Positions 46,029-58,448 of a stretch of DNA of 64,000 nucleotides are shown piece by piece. This DNA is from Lactuca virosa. Its lineage: Eukaryota > Streptophyta > Magnoliopsida > Asterales > Asteraceae. The stretch is from NCBI GenBank assembly GCA_928212115.1, contig CAKMRJ010003334.1, positions 38,152,290-38,216,289 on the forward strand, given 5' to 3'. The position numbers were made by a program, and so were the translations under genes. Position 1 is the stretch's first letter. The number at the start of each line of letters is the position of its first letter. The notes below the pieces were generated by a model. That model was given only the letters and a program-made list of their open reading frames with translations, did no database searches and had not been told where the DNA came from.

Positions 46029-46484
46029 TCATATTGTGTCAAGAAGCGTAACAAGGTAGAACTTTTGCATGTGATAATCAGTTCTACGGTTTTTGATTTG
46101 TATCATTGTCAGTGGTTCGGAAAGGCTTGTAAGCTTAACTTTGTAATCATCCGCTTTTGGATCATACGCAAACCCGAAATTTAATTGACAGGATGGCAAA
46201 GAACATGGTGGGAGAGTTAACATGGCACGGAGAGAAGGGTTCCAAATACAAACAACATAATCATCAGGATGTGATTTGTAATAAAAGCATATTAAGCCAT
46301 TCGTGGATCCAATGACATTGCCATAAGTATATTCAGATTGAGGAATATCCGGGAGTTTAATGAAATTAGTAAGTTTGAGATCCGGAGAACGAGGGGGGAG
46401 TGCTGTGAATGAATCACAGTTAAAAGAAAAGTCCTTGTCAAAGAACAAAAGAATCTTCTCGTTGTTATGCATTGAACGATGGAG
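46029..46484 (-). pseudogene. F-box/FBA protein, central part (copy F)
   Basis: The minus strand covers MHNNEKILLFFDKDFSFNCD, LTNFIKLPDIPQSEYTYGNV, GSTNGLICFYYKSHPDDYVV and IWNPSLRAMLTLPPCS to FAYDPKADDYKVKLTS, then loses similarity near 46110. It thus lacks the second half of the FBA domain. The N-terminal F-box lies at 51970-52126 beyond a copia insertion whose target duplication is GTGGG/GTAGG. Confidence 0.85.
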
Positions 46485-46489
46485 GTGGG

Positions 46490-46772
46490 TGTGGAAAAGT
46501 TGCCTCCAAAATTAGCAAGTGGCAAATAGTTCAGGGGTTATTTCCGTAACTTATCATTTACTATTCATAGTTTGACTATGAATAGTAATCTAATATGAAA
46601 TTGAAAATGAAATTGGACGGAATGGAGGCGCAGCAATTTTTTGGACGACATTTTTGTTTTCACATTAAATTTATATTCTCCTCTTTGGCTATAAATAGCC
46701 AGAGAGACTTAACCCACAAAATATAACCCAACAATCAAATATATATATATATATATATATATATAGTAAAAC

Positions 46773-46841
<69 letters not shown>

Positions 46842-47111
46842 TGATACACCACCATATATTTTAGCCCTCTCACTCTTTTTGTAATCTCTTTCATAATCCC
46901 TGTAAACACTTCAAATTATAGTGAATTGTTTCTCGTCTTCCTCCGCCCGTGGTTTTTTCCCGATTTGGGTTTCCACGTAAATTCCTGTGTCTCGATTCTA
47001 TTTATTTTATTCGTATTTCGTTGTGATTATTACGCTTTGATAATTTTTGATCCCATTCCGCATTGAGCTAATATTATTTAAGTCAATTTGGATCCGTCGT
47101 ATTTTACAACA
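46490..47111 (+). repeat. 5' LTR, family 1 copy 2
   Basis: 622 bp, beginning TGTGGAAAAGTTGCCTCC and ending TTTTACAACA. The TA tract is interrupted and longer than in copy 1 (46739-46765 and 46778-46842). Confidence 0.95.
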
Positions 47112-47112
47112 A

Positions 47113-47128
47113 TTGGTATCAGAGCATC
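47113..47128 (+). other. Primer-binding site, family 1 copy 2
   Basis: TTGGTATCAGAGCATC follows the 5' LTR after one base. Confidence 0.9.
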
Positions 47129-47176
47129 CGGGTTGTAATATTAGCTCATTGGGATCATTTTATCAAGTAATTAATC

Positions 47177-50100
47177 ATGTCTTCGGTAAAATACGATATT
47201 ACACTACTGGGTCGTAACACACGATTTCCGTTGTGGCAAGTAAAGATGAGAGACATTCTCATTCAGATGGATTTACACAAGGCACTCTTGGGTTTTCAAT
47301 ATGATGCCCGATACATGGACCGAAGAAGAAAAGGAGATGAAAGATCTGAAGGCTTTATCCCAGATTCGTTTGCACTTGTCAAACGATGTTTTGCAAGATG
47401 TTCTAAAAGAAACGTCAGCGGCTTCTTTATGGCTAAAGTTGGAGCAACTGTTGATGACCAAGAGCTTACCAAACAAGTTGCATTTGAAGCAACGGTTGTT
47501 CAATCTCAAGATGATTGAAGGAGGCTCTTTAACTGAACATATATCCACATTTAAAGAGTTAGTAAATAACTTAGAGAATATGGATGTTCAGTATGAAGAT
47601 GAAGACTTGGCTCTATTCTTACTATCGTCGTTGCCAGAATCCTATAACCATTTTCATGATACTATTATCTATAGCCGTGACACTTTAGTTTTAGATGAAG
47701 TCTATACAGCTTTGGATTCAAAAGAGAAGATGAAGCATATTACTGGTGGTGGTTCAAGTGATGCTAAAGCCGAAGGTTTGAATGCCAGAGAAAGAACAAC
47801 AGAGAGAAGTAGAACTTCTCAATCTTCCAACAGAACCAGATCCAAGTCAAAAGGCAAACGAAAGTTTTGCAACTATTGTCACAAGAAGGGACATGTGCTT
47901 GAAGAATGCTTCAAGTTGAAGAACAAAGAAAAAGAGAAGACGGCAGCAAATGGTAAACAAGCTAGCACTTCGGGTGAAGCCGATCTAGCTGAGGTCGAAG
48001 GTATTGAAGAACTTTTGACAGTTTATTCAGATAAACTGGATTCCACTGGTGATTGGATACTCGACTCTGGTTGTACTTTTCATATGTGTCACAACAAAAG
48101 TTGGTTTTACACATTTGAAAAGGTTAACCAGGGCTATGTGTTGATGGGTAACAATACTACATGTCCAGTTCTTGGACATGGTTCAGTCAGGATCCGTATG
48201 TTTGACGGAGTTATTCGAACCATGGGGGATGTTAGATATGTTCCTGACCTCAGAAGAAACTTGTTATCTCTCAGTTCCTTTGACAAAAAGGGATACGAGT
48301 TTGTTGGTAAAGGTGGAGTTCTCAGGGTATTCAAAGACGGTTCCGACAAACTGAGAGCCAAACGAAAAACCTCAGATCTTTACTTTCTTGACGGGCAAAC
48401 AATTTCGAGTGATGCTGCTGTTGTTTCAAAGTCTCTTTCTGATCCAGATCAGTCCCGTCTTTGGCACCTTCGACTCGGCCATATGAGTTTTCAAGGCATG
48501 TCAGAATTGAGTCGAAGAGGTTTACTTGGTCAACAAAAGATTGTTGATTTGGATTTCTGTGAAGACTGTGTATATGGCAAGGCAAAACGAGTAAGGTTTG
48601 CAAGTGGTATCCATACAACGAAAGGACCACTTGATTATGTTCACTCGGATTTGTGGGGACCGGCTCGAGTTGCTTCAAAAGGTGGAGCTATTTATATGCT
48701 CACTATTATTGATGATTTCTCCAGGAAGGTGTGGTCTTTCTTCTTAAAACATAAAGGAGACGTTTTCTCTACCTTCAGAAATTGGAAAGTTCAGGTTGAA
48801 AAGCAATCAGGTCTGGTGGTAAAGTATCTTCGTACGGATAATGGACTTGAGTTTTGCTCAGAAGAGTTTAATGTCTATTGTCAAAAGGAAGGCATTACTC
48901 GACATCGCACAGTAGTCCATTCACCTCAACAAAATGGTGTAACTGAAAGGATGAATCGCACCATTATGGAGAAGGTCCGGTGTATGCTTTCTAATTCCAA
49001 ATTGCCAAAGTCTTTTTGGGCCGAGGCTGCTTCGACTGCTTGCTATGTTATCAACCGATCACCGTCACGAGCAATCGAGAAGAAAACTCCGTTTGAGTTA
49101 TGGTCCGGTAAACCTGCAAATTATTCAGATTTAAAACCATTCGGATGTCCAGCGTATGCACGAGTTGACAATGGGAAGCTAGAACCAAGAGCAATCAAAT
49201 GCGTTTTTTCTTGGGTACAATCAAGGTGTAAAGGGTTACAAGTTATGGAGCTTTGATTTGAAGAAAATTATCATCTCAAGAGATGTTACTTTTGATGAGT
49301 CTGCTATGATTCAACCAGTTGCTGACTCTTCTAAAAGAACAGATGCATCAGATGTATCATCCGAAGCAAATAAAGAGTATGCTCAAATGGAGGTGGAGTT
49401 TCCTACTTCACCTACCACTAATCAGAGTACAAATCAGCATCAAGATTCTTCTTCGTCGGATGAGCATGTTGTTGGTGAAGATTCAACACCTTCACAACCA
49501 CAAGCTACTACTCCAAGCATTGCAAGAGATAGACCGAGAAGACAGATTATTCCTCCGAAGAGGTATGCTGAATCTGATTTGGTTGCCTATGCTTTTATTG
49601 TTGCTGATAATATTGAGTACGCAACGGAGCCTGCGAATTATGACGAGGCTATCAAATCTGAAGACTCAAATGATTGGATGCTCGCTATGCAAAATGAGAT
49701 GGAATTCTTGCAGCAAAACAGTACTTGGAATTTAGTTCCTATTCCGAAAAGGAAGAGACCAGTTAAATGCAAGTGGGTCTATAAGCTCAAGGAGCCTGTC
49801 AACCCAAATGATAAACCAAGATACAAAGCTCGGTTAGTAGCTAAAGGCTACAGTCAGATTCCTGGTATTGATTATACTGACATTTATTCCCCAGTTGTCA
49901 AACATACTTCCATTCGTGTATTGTTGGGGTTGGTTGCTTCTAACGATTTTGAGTTAGAACAACTTGATGTCACTACAGCTTTCCTAAATTGTGAGCTTGA
50001 GGAAGAGATTTTTATGCAACAACCTGAAGGTTTTGTAGTTCCTGGAAAGGAGAACTACGTATGCAAGTTGAACAAATCTCTTTATGGCCTCAAGCAGTCT

Positions 50101-51192
50101 CCTAGACAATGGTACAAGAGGTTCGATTCTTTCATGACCAGTCACAAATTCAGCAGGTGCACCTATGATAGTTGCGTTTATTTCAAGAAAGGTGACAATG
50201 GTTCAAAGATCTACTTACTCTTGTACGTGGATGACATGTTGATTGCAGCAAAAGATATGAAGGAGATTCAGAAGTTAAAAGACCAGTTGAAAGCTGAATT
50301 TGAAATGAAGGACTTAGGAGCTGCCAAAAAGATTTTAGGTATGGAAATTATTCGTGACAGGAAGTCTAGGATCTTGCATCTTTCTCAGAAAAGTTATATT
50401 GAGAAAGTCCTAAGACGCTTCAATATGCACGAAGCAAAGTCTGTCAACACACCTTTTGCAGCTTATTTCAAGCTATCATCCGCTTTGAGTCCTACTAATG
50501 AGACTGATATGGCTTACATGGCACGTGTTCCATACTTTAGTGCTGTTGGATCTTTAATGTATGCTATGATCTGCACACGCCCTGATTTGGCTTATGCTGT
50601 TAGCATGGTTAGTAGATACATGGCGAACCTGGGGAAAGAACACTGGAAAGCAGTTCAGTGGATTTTTCGTTATTTACGAGGTACGTCTTCCATGTGTTTA
50701 CGTTTTGGCAAATCTAACACTGGGGTGTTCGGATATGTTGATTCAGATTATGGAAAAGATTTGGATAAACGAAGATCAATTACAGGGTATGTGTTTACAC
50801 TAAATGGTTGTGCTGTTAGTTGGAAAGCCCAGTTACAGTCTACAGTTGCCCTGTCTTCTACCGAGGCAGAGTACATGGCGATTACAGAAGCAGTTAAGGA
50901 AGATATCTGGTTGAAGGGGTTATTCGGAGAACTTGATGATAGAATAAAGGTGACCACAGTTTTCTGTGACAACCAGAGTGCTATCTTCTTGAGTAAAGAT
51001 CAAATGTTTCATGACCGAACAAAGCATATTGATATTCGTTATCATTTTGTGCGGGATATCATTGAAAAAGGTGATTGTGTTGTGGACAAGATTCATACAG
51101 ATTATAATCCCGCTGATATGTTCACTAAAAGTCTTCCTATAGCCAAGTTCAAATTATGTTTGGACATGGTGGGTGTTTCTGATCGCAGTTGA
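47177..51192 (+). pseudogene. copia Gag-Pol polyprotein, two frameshifts
   Basis: The start is MSSVKYDITLLGRNTRFPLW at 47177. A frameshift near 47300 moves gag to another frame, and a second near 49207, where a T run is one base longer than in copy 1, moves it again. Between them lie the zinc knuckle FCNYCHKKGHVLEEC, protease WILDSGCTFHMC, pre-integrase and integrase (47301-49256); after it lie the linker, RT with LYVDDMLIA and RNase H (49258-51192). No stops occur at the positions that kill copy 1. Catalytic motifs are intact. Confidence 0.93.
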
Positions 51193-51340
51193 GCCTGAAG
51201 GCTCGTGGTGGAGGAACTATTATTTATTTTTCCGGAAACAATTTTTCTCTATACAAAATTGCAGTTTTTTATGGAAGTTTTAGAGTTTGATGAGCTAAAG
51301 GTTTTGACTAATCGTAAAGCATGACTTGCTTAATTTTGAT

Positions 51341-51354
51341 GTCAAGGTGGAGAT
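51341..51354 (+). other. Polypurine tract, family 1 copy 2
   Basis: The text 'tcaaggtggagat' directly precedes the 3' LTR. Confidence 0.8.
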
Positions 51355-51627
51355 TGTGGAAAAGTTGCCTCCAAAATTAGCAAGTGGCAAATAGTTCAGG
51401 GGTTATTTCCGTAACTTATCATTTACTATTCATAGTTTGACTATGAATAGTAATCTAATATGAAATTGAAAATGAAATTGGACGGAGTGGAGGCGCAGCA
51501 ATTTTTTGGACGGCATTTTTGTTTTCACATTAGATTTATATTCTCCTCTTTGGCTATAAATAGCCAGAGAGACTTAACCCACAAAATATAACCCAACAAT
51601 CAAATATATATATATATAGTAAAACAT

Positions 51628-51692
<65 letters not shown>

Positions 51693-51964
51693 TCTGATAC
51701 ACCACCATATATTTTAGCCCTCTCACTCTTTTTGTAATCTCTTTCATAATCCCTGTAAACACTTCAAATTATAGTGAATTGTTTCTCGGCTTCCTCCTCC
51801 CGTGGTTTTTTCCCGATTTGGGTTTCCACGTAAATTCCTGTGTCTTTATTCTATTTATTTTATTCGTATTTCGTTGTGATTATTACGCTTTGATAATTTT
51901 TGATCCCATTCCGCATTGAGCTAATATTATTTAAGTCAATTTGGATCCGTCGTATTTTACAACA
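51355..51964 (+). repeat. 3' LTR, family 1 copy 2
   Basis: 610 bp, matching the 5' LTR apart from the TA tract and a few substitutions. Confidence 0.95.
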
Positions 51965-51969
51965 GTAGG

Positions 51970-52126
51970 ATTTCACAAAGGAGGATTCAGACAGAAGAGT
52001 ATTCCAAGATTTACAGATGCACCTCATTTGATCAAGCTGTTTGGCCAATAACCGCATGAATATGTCTGATAAAACTTCGCCTGGGAGATTCTCCATATTC
52101 GTTGTTGGGTGTCCCGGTGAAGCCAT
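51970..52126 (-). pseudogene. F-box domain, N-terminal part of copy F
   Basis: MASPGHPTTNMENLPGEVLS followed by DIFMRLLAKQLDQMRCICKS and LLSESSFVKS, ending at the copia junction. The F-box itself is complete and the frame open. A 5'-UTR intron acceptor like those of other copies is not preserved here (text near 52225 is altered), but the donor GTATGT is (52724-52729). Confidence 0.88.
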
Positions 52127-53030
52127 TTTTAAGTGCCAAGGTAGACTTTGCCTGTCTTTTTTCTCCTTTTCAGATGAAATGTTATGTACTTCTGCTTAGA
52201 GGTGTATGTTTGGGCTTTAAAGATGAGGAACACTTAGTCTATGACTGATCCCAATCAACGAGATAAAAACAAAAAAATATTTGAATCCCACCCGCTTCAA
52301 CTATGAGGTAGACTGCTGTTCAAAAAAACATGTACAAAAAGTTTAAAACATTACAACTTCACAAACCAACAAAAAGATCAACACATTTTAACCTTGAACA
52401 TATGGATTCTCAACAAGAATAATAACTTAAATCCAAATAAAAATATAACTATGACCGAAGCATTTTAATTTAAACACAACCCCAACATCAAAACATATGT
52501 AGAATTAGCTCTGTACACATTGACATTGACTTTGTTGTATTCTATGTTTTGTAGGCATGCTAGTACGCTACGGTGTATTCATTTGCTAACTGTCAATTAG
52601 CTGATGAAGATGGGGTTTAAGGACAATATTAGGCTGTTTTTGGTGACCTTGGTAACAATTCTGCAAATTTCGTTTTCCGGTGTCTGCGTATCGTTGAAAA
52701 GGGACGCTAACAAAATCAGGCAGACATACCAGCAACAGGCGGTGACAGCAAGAGCCCGTGAGATCACTGACGGAGAGCGGCGGTTAGTAGCGAGATACTG
52801 TGCGGAGCGAGGACGGAGAGCCGTTACAAGTGGCGCGGCCGCGAGAGCTTCTTTTGGGGTGGATAAACTCATAAAAGGGTAATAAACTATTTATTTTACA
52901 AATATCATTAAGGTACAAAAAAAAAACAAATAGTTTATGTAGTAGGTGATGTCTTTCCTTTTTGAGATCGAGGGTAAGTCCTGTCCTGGATAATATAAGT
53001 AGAATTAGGTTATAACTTAGTAGTAGATTA
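52127..53030 (-). other. 5' flank of F-box copy F
   Basis: Includes a candidate 5'-UTR intron up to the donor at 52724-52729 and a GC-rich candidate exon 1 at 52730-52870, both aligned with units B, C and E. From 52880 on no homology is evident. Confidence 0.45.
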
Positions 53031-53038
53031 GATTTGTC

Positions 53039-53727
53039 TAGGCCTGTCGAAAAAACCCGAAACCCGTTCTACCTATCCGACCCGTTCCGAATTCGGGTAG
53101 AATGGGTCGGGTAGAACGGGTAACGGGTATGAACATTCGGGTAATAGGTTAACCCGATAATAATATAGGTCGGGTTTTAGGTATGAATATTTATTTTCGG
53201 GTATACCCGAATTCATTTTTTAAATAATACCAAATATACAATGCAGTCACGTACGCACACTTCAAATAAAACAAAACCCTTCGTTTCCTTCTTATGAACG
53301 ACGGCTCGACGGTCGACGCAAACTTGCAAAGGGAATACGACGCTGAAGCTGAAATCTTGAACCGTCATCACAATTCTCAGTTTCTCACTATCGCACGGAA
53401 TGGAATTAAAAAAGTACATAACATATTATAATGATTTGTATTGTTATTATATATGTACTTGTTAATTGTATGGAGTATTTTCCTACCCGATTCTTTATTA
53501 AACCAACCAACATGTAAAAATAAAAAAATAAAAAAATAAAAAATTATCAATAAGTGTCATTTAAAAAATTTTCGGGTATACCCGATAATTACCCGACCCT
53601 ACCTCAAACCCGAATACCCGAATTACAATATAGGTCGGGTATCGGGTATTATTTTCTTAAGGAAATACCCGTTCTACCCGACCCGTTCTACCCGAAACCC
53701 GAAAATTTTACCCGTTCGACACCCCTA
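53039..53727. mobile_element. hAT-type MITE with ACCCGTTC-type internal repeats
   Basis: The 689-bp element starts TAGGCCTGTCGAA and ends TTCGACACCCCTA, with the 8-bp duplication GATTTGTC at 53031-53038 and 53728-53735. Both arms are made of CGGGTAGAACGGGTCGGGT-like motifs. The middle (about 53220-53560) is not repetitive and includes a GC-balanced stretch 'cgacggctcgacggtcgac'. No transposase. Confidence 0.88.
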
Positions 53728-53735
53728 GATTTGTC

Positions 53736-54538
53736 GGTTTAAAAAACATTAAGATACAAAAACATTGTCAAATGCTAATAAATTATATAATTTGTATTTA
53801 AAGTACATGTGCGGATGGTGGCATGTCGGAAGCATCTTTTGTGAGTTTGTTATGAAGAATACGTTTTTACTTGGGTATCGATTATGACTAGTCACATTCA
53901 AATTATTTAACACCATTTTTTTTTTGCATTTGATTCGGTCTTCTACCCTTTTACTTAATCACGGACATACCCCATATTTAGTCACTCAAACATTGACTCA
54001 ATCAAATCTGATTTGGTACTTAAATATAAATAATCTCTAACTACTTTTTTTTTCTTTTGTTCTTTTCTTGATTTTCAAGAGAGAAAAACTCATCAACTAA
54101 CCCAATTCAAACAATATTCAGCAGTAAAGAATTAATGGATAGCCAATAAAAATCTTGTAGATCTTTCTGTTACCCTTGTGATTCGTCCGAATCAAATATA
54201 TTCCAACTAGGGTTCCTCTACAAGGTGTGTTTTTCCGAAATCTTTGTTTTAATTATCATGGAAAACATCATTGCCCTATCTGTTATATCGAAGTATAGGT
54301 GAAAAGGAAAAGGGAGCGACAACTTGTATTGAAGAAGAAAGAAGCGGGTAAAGGTCCCTGATGTTGTTATATCGAAGTATAGGTGTCTGCGTCTGGTAGT
54401 CCTTCACAAGAAAACCAAAAACATCAAATTCAATAGAAACTTGGTTGTTGATTGTGAATCGACAAAATGATAATAAATTTTTGATAAGACGAGGAGAGTG
54501 AAGAATGTGGTTAAGTTTAAGATGTGGAAATGATGGTT
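53736..54538. other. Non-coding interval
   Basis: No coding frame or clear repeat is seen. The phrase 'tatcgaagtataggtg' occurs at 54283 and 54367, a short local duplication. Confidence 0.45.
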
Positions 54539-55816
54539 TTAAAATGGTATGGTCGGATCCATGTATAGGTATTCTAAACCTTCACCGACCATGATATCAT
54601 TTAATGTATTATTGTTACAATAAGACGAGAGAGGACCTGAATTGTTTGTCATATGGGATGTGGCATTGGTATCCATGTTTTTTTTTTTTGTCCGGAGGGT
54701 TGAGGGACATGGTGTGTAATGCTTGCTCGATATCTGTAGAGGTGGGACCAACGCCGTAGCTGTCGTAAAAGGAGGGATGACGAGGACCATGAATATTAGT
54801 GTATGCTTCAGGAGTTAATGATTGTGTGTGGTGTAGGTTGTGGCATCGTCATGTGAGGGCAATGTGGGACAACCCAATGAGGACGTTGTCCGTATGGTGG
54901 TTGTGGTGATGGAACCGGCCAGGAAAGGGCCTTGGGAATGTTGTTGTTGCCCGTTATTCCAAGGAGAAAGAGGTCCACGATTGGGAGAAAAGGACCCCTG
55001 ATGTTGGTATTGGTGTTGCGAGCCACGACCTTAACCATTATTGCCTCGTCCCCTACCTCGACCACGCCCCTAGTTGTTGAAGTTGCCACGGCCCCTGCCA
55101 TTGCAACCCATGGCTGAGGAGAAGGTGTAGTTCCTGGCTTTGAAGTGGAGATCAAAGTCGTGTGGGACACTTGGTTGGACTTTCAGGTTTCCTTCATAAT
55201 AAGATTGGATCGGACATCATAAAACTCGTCAACTCGGGAAGAGGATCAAATTGTTGAATCAGCATGGCAATCCCATCATATTGCTCGGAGAGACCTGCAA
55301 TGATTTGTAAGACAAGGCCTTTGTTGGAGATCGGGAGCTCCAACATTAGCGAGTTGGTCAACAAGCAATTTCATGGCTTGACAATAGGAATGCACATCGG
55401 AGATACTGTCAAGACAGGTGGTGGTCAGCTTCTGTTCCATATAGACAACTCAAGAATTTTTGTTGTCTTGGTAGATGTTTGTGAAGGTTGTCGCCGCAGT
55501 GGAGTCAAGAGTGAAGATAGTGTGAAGGAGATCATGGGAGGTAGTACCATAGATCCACTAAAGTACCAGGGATGATGAAGTCGATGACTTCAAAAGCCCT
55601 ACAGTGAAACTTAAAGAGCTCTAACGAGGAGGTGTAGGAGTTGTTCTCCATCTCAAGTTTGATGGGAATAAAATTGTGAATGTTGGTAACAATGAGAGCA
55701 CGGTGGAGAGCCATTGAAATAGAAGAAGGTGGTAGAGAACAAGAGAGAAAGGCAGCTGGCGATGAAAAATAGTTAGGGTTAGGAAATGATCGATTCTTGC
55801 TTTGATACCATAACAA
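54539..55816 (-). pseudogene. copia gag-protease relic (Copia-like N / UBN2 type)
   Basis: Minus-strand pieces over several frames: NIHNFIPIKLEMENNSYTS and LELFKFHCRAFEVIDFI (55700-55590), a gag middle (TTFTNIYQDNKNSRVVYMEQ, about 55470-55420), a glycine/serine-poor spacer, and a protease start MDTNATSHMTNNSG (54660-54630). Several stops and frame changes are present. The fold matches the copia class whose gag begins with a Copia-like N domain; it differs from the three gag types elsewhere in the window. Confidence 0.75.
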
Positions 55817-56010
55817 AATAAATTTTGGAATCGTTGCTTATCCTCTGTATCAGAGTGCCTACAAATTAGACAAGATAATCTACAACATCTTTACAATATT
55901 TTTAATGATTCTACCGGATATACATGTTATAATACAACAACGATATCTATTAATATTTCCTATTAGATTTGCGCCCAAGATAATTAGGTCAAGGAAAAAG
56001 ATAAAAGATT
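55800..56010 (-). repeat. Primer site and 5' LTR remnant of the 54539 copia relic
   Basis: The minus strand has TGGTATCAAAGC at 55799-55810, a slightly diverged tRNA-Met primer site. The roughly 190 bp to its right is an LTR remnant; beyond about 56005 the sequence returns to F-box 3' flank ('gcaataaggctagac'). Confidence 0.55.
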
Positions 56011-56384
56011 CCTTGGAGAGCAATAAGGCTAGACGTTTACTCAGTGCTTATGGAAAAAGAGCAATAAAAACAAACCATAAATACCACCAACATAATTTAC
56101 AAATGAACTAATGATAAAACTTGTCTGCATTCATAGCAGCACAAAAGCAAATTGAACAATAATGTCAAACACATCATGCTGATGAACGAGAATGTTGATA
56201 TAATGCGCGACATTTGACAGAAAACTAATTAATAAACATAGCATCAGCCATCATGCACAGTAGTTATAACAAAATGATAGAAAGAAGTAGATCCGCTATG
56301 TTGCCTTTTGTAGCCCTTTAATCAATCTGCCATCCGCCGAAGCTTCTTCAAAATTGAAACTACGCTTCAGCATCTCATCTCACT
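56011..56384 (-). other. 3' flank of F-box copy G
   Basis: Homologous to the region below copies B and H: 'gcaataaggctagac' occurs at 56023, 14945 and 60502. No gene. Confidence 0.6.
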
Positions 56385-57650
56385 CTTGGTGGGTGCTACC
56401 CAAACAAGACTATGAACATACTTAACAATTTTATCTATATCAAATCCACGCGTAATATTGAAAATTTTAGTCTTGGCTTCAACTGGACCATACCAGTGTT
56501 ATCGATAGCGATAGCGAGGTAATAGCGACAACCTACCTATATGTTATGTGGCGATAGCGATGAAATAGCGATGGCTATTTCATTTTAGCGAATGCCTATT
56601 AAAAAATTAATACTACTTTTACCTTCACCTAATTAGCAATTATAACTAATAAATAAGCTAAAAACCAAGACTATTAGCTCAATTAAGTTCTAAAACATGC
56701 ATATTACAAAAAAACAAGTGTTAGTTTTAGATATCCGATGCTCTCTTTGACTTAGTCAGCTAAAAACCCTAAAACAATTCTATTTATACTAGATTTAAAA
56801 AATAAAAAAAATAAAAAAAATTTTTAAAAAAAAGTCAAATAGGTCGCTATGTCGCTATTCAGTCGCTATGAACCCCATAGCGACACTGCATCGCCTCGCC
56901 TCGCTATTCGCTATAGCGATCGCTATGGTCGCTATTGACAACACTGGATCATACAAACCTAAACGACCACCACCAACATAAAAAATAAACTCATTCTGTG
57001 ATGTGAATCCATATGGAAATATATCAGCACTAAACTGGGAAAACGCATGATGTTTGTTTGACCCATGATTCAGCCACCCCATACTCATCCATCACCCACA
57101 CCTCACACTCACCATGGTCAACACATGACATCACACAAAGCTTTCCTGCCAAAACTCCTAAGTAATTAAAGCGACTTCCATGGTGATTGGTGATGAAGTA
57201 TAGAACTTGGAAAAGGATCTCATTGAATGTATCTACACCCAAGTCAAATGCCACTATCGTTTCTTGCTTCTGCTCCAGATCATCACAATAACAGAGCCAA
57301 TGAAGATGGCCATCTGCACAAGTTTCATCATCTAGATCGGAAATCTGTGTGAGATGCAATGGAAACGTTTGAATAATAAACTCCCACGAACCCTTTTTCA
57401 TGCTATAAACCTCTACTTGCCATATCATTCCAGGTGGTTGTAAAATTCTTGTAAGCTTCACAACTTTGTAATCGTCAGTTTTGGGATCATACCCAAATCG
57501 GACATGGTTTGCCATCAAACCAACTTTGGGCAAAGAACTTACTGGGAGAGTTAACACCACAGACAGAGAAGGGTTCCAGATGTGAAAAGTATATGCCCTT
57601 ACAGACTTGTCATCACTACTGTAGGTGTGTGTGGATGTCCAAAAAATCAA
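56385..57650 (-). pseudogene. F-box/FBA protein lacking the F-box (copy G)
   Basis: The visible sequence starts in the FBA domain: RAYTFHIWNPSLSVVLTLP, GYDPKTDDYKVVKLTRI, EVYSMKKGSWEFI, TIVAFDLGVDTFNEI, ECEVWVMDEYGVAESWVK. A 4-bp duplication at about 57051 ('gtttgtttg') shifts the frame, after which HHAFSQFSADIFPYGFTS continues. A hAT MITE (56494-56946) then splits the LYDP motif, and VKYVHSLVWVAP follows at 56420. Upstream of 57650 the text is promoter-side sequence like that above H, so the F-box and early FBA part were deleted. Confidence 0.85.
56494..56946. mobile_element. hAT-type MITE with AGCGATAGCG motifs
   Basis: The 453-bp element starts CAGTGTTATCGATAGCG and ends GACAACACTG, with 8-bp flanks GACCATAC (56486-56493) and GATCATAC (56947-56954), one base different. 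Arms are rich in 'tagcgatagcga' motifs; the centre is AT-rich. It inserted in the LYDP codons of F-box copy G. Confidence 0.88.
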
Positions 57651-58448
57651 ATAATCGATTTTGATGTTGGTGTTATCTAGAACTCAGTCCTTTTCTTTGA
57701 CATATTTATAGAATCAATTCAAATCATATAAACATAATATGTACAATAGTCAGTAATATTTAAACATATACAAAATTTTCTTAAAGAAAATGTCATTTGG
57801 CACACTTATACAAAATATAAGCTTAACATGTATGAGATATCATTTGGAACATATGAAACATATTATTAATGGACAAGATCCATGGTGCTTAATCAAAACC
57901 ATGTCACTGGTGGTGAGCAGCAGCTATCAAAGTGAGAGCCCCAAGCTCTGCGTTTGTTGCGAGTAACAATAGCTTCAAACACACAAACAGTCAAGTACTC
58001 ATGCTTAGCTAGTCAATTAGATACCCACATATAAGGTTTCGACAGTAGCAAATAGCAAAATACATGAAGTCTTCGTTTCCCCTTTTCAATGCAAATAAAT
58101 GAAGTTAGAAATACAAGAAGGCAAAGTACCTCGACAATAGAAAATAGTCGTTCACACACACACACACACGAATCCCCTTTTCAACAACAACGCTTGACGT
58201 GTATTAAAAAAACGGTAACCAGATAGTCGTCAGTGCCCGCCACGATGGTCAAGCAGGTGAAAACAGTAATCGCCGATGATGGTAAAGGAGGGGAGACCGG
58301 CCGAAGGACAGTAATCGACAGTGAAGGGGGAGGAGATATCGCCGGAGGGTTTTGAATTTGGGAAACAAGAAACCAGAGAGCAAAGTAAAGTAATACAGGG
58401 GAAAATTACGGGTTTTGCTTAGCGCACGTTTTGTATTGTTAATTAATA
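57651..58448 (-). other. Upstream region of F-box copy G
   Basis: The text matches the region above H (62320-62760 and 62820-63000), for example 'cagtccttttctttgacat' at 57685 and its counterpart at 62356. A (CA)n run is at 58152-58170. Confidence 0.5.

Larger units (their letters stand above)
46490..51964 (+). mobile_element. Complete Ty1/copia element, plus strand (family 1, copy 2)
   Basis: 5475 bp with LTRs at 46490-47111 and 51355-51964, primer site, purine tract, and a 5-bp target duplication GTGGG (46485-46489) against GTAGG (51965-51969), one base changed. It splits F-box copy F inside the SHLHHSI codons. It is the sister of 19512-24945. Confidence 0.93.

Noticed and set aside
52604..52882. 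92-codon plus-strand ORF with a signal-like start
   Set aside because: The sequence is the upstream region of F-box copy F, conserved with units B, C and E as non-coding or 5'-UTR DNA on the opposite strand.
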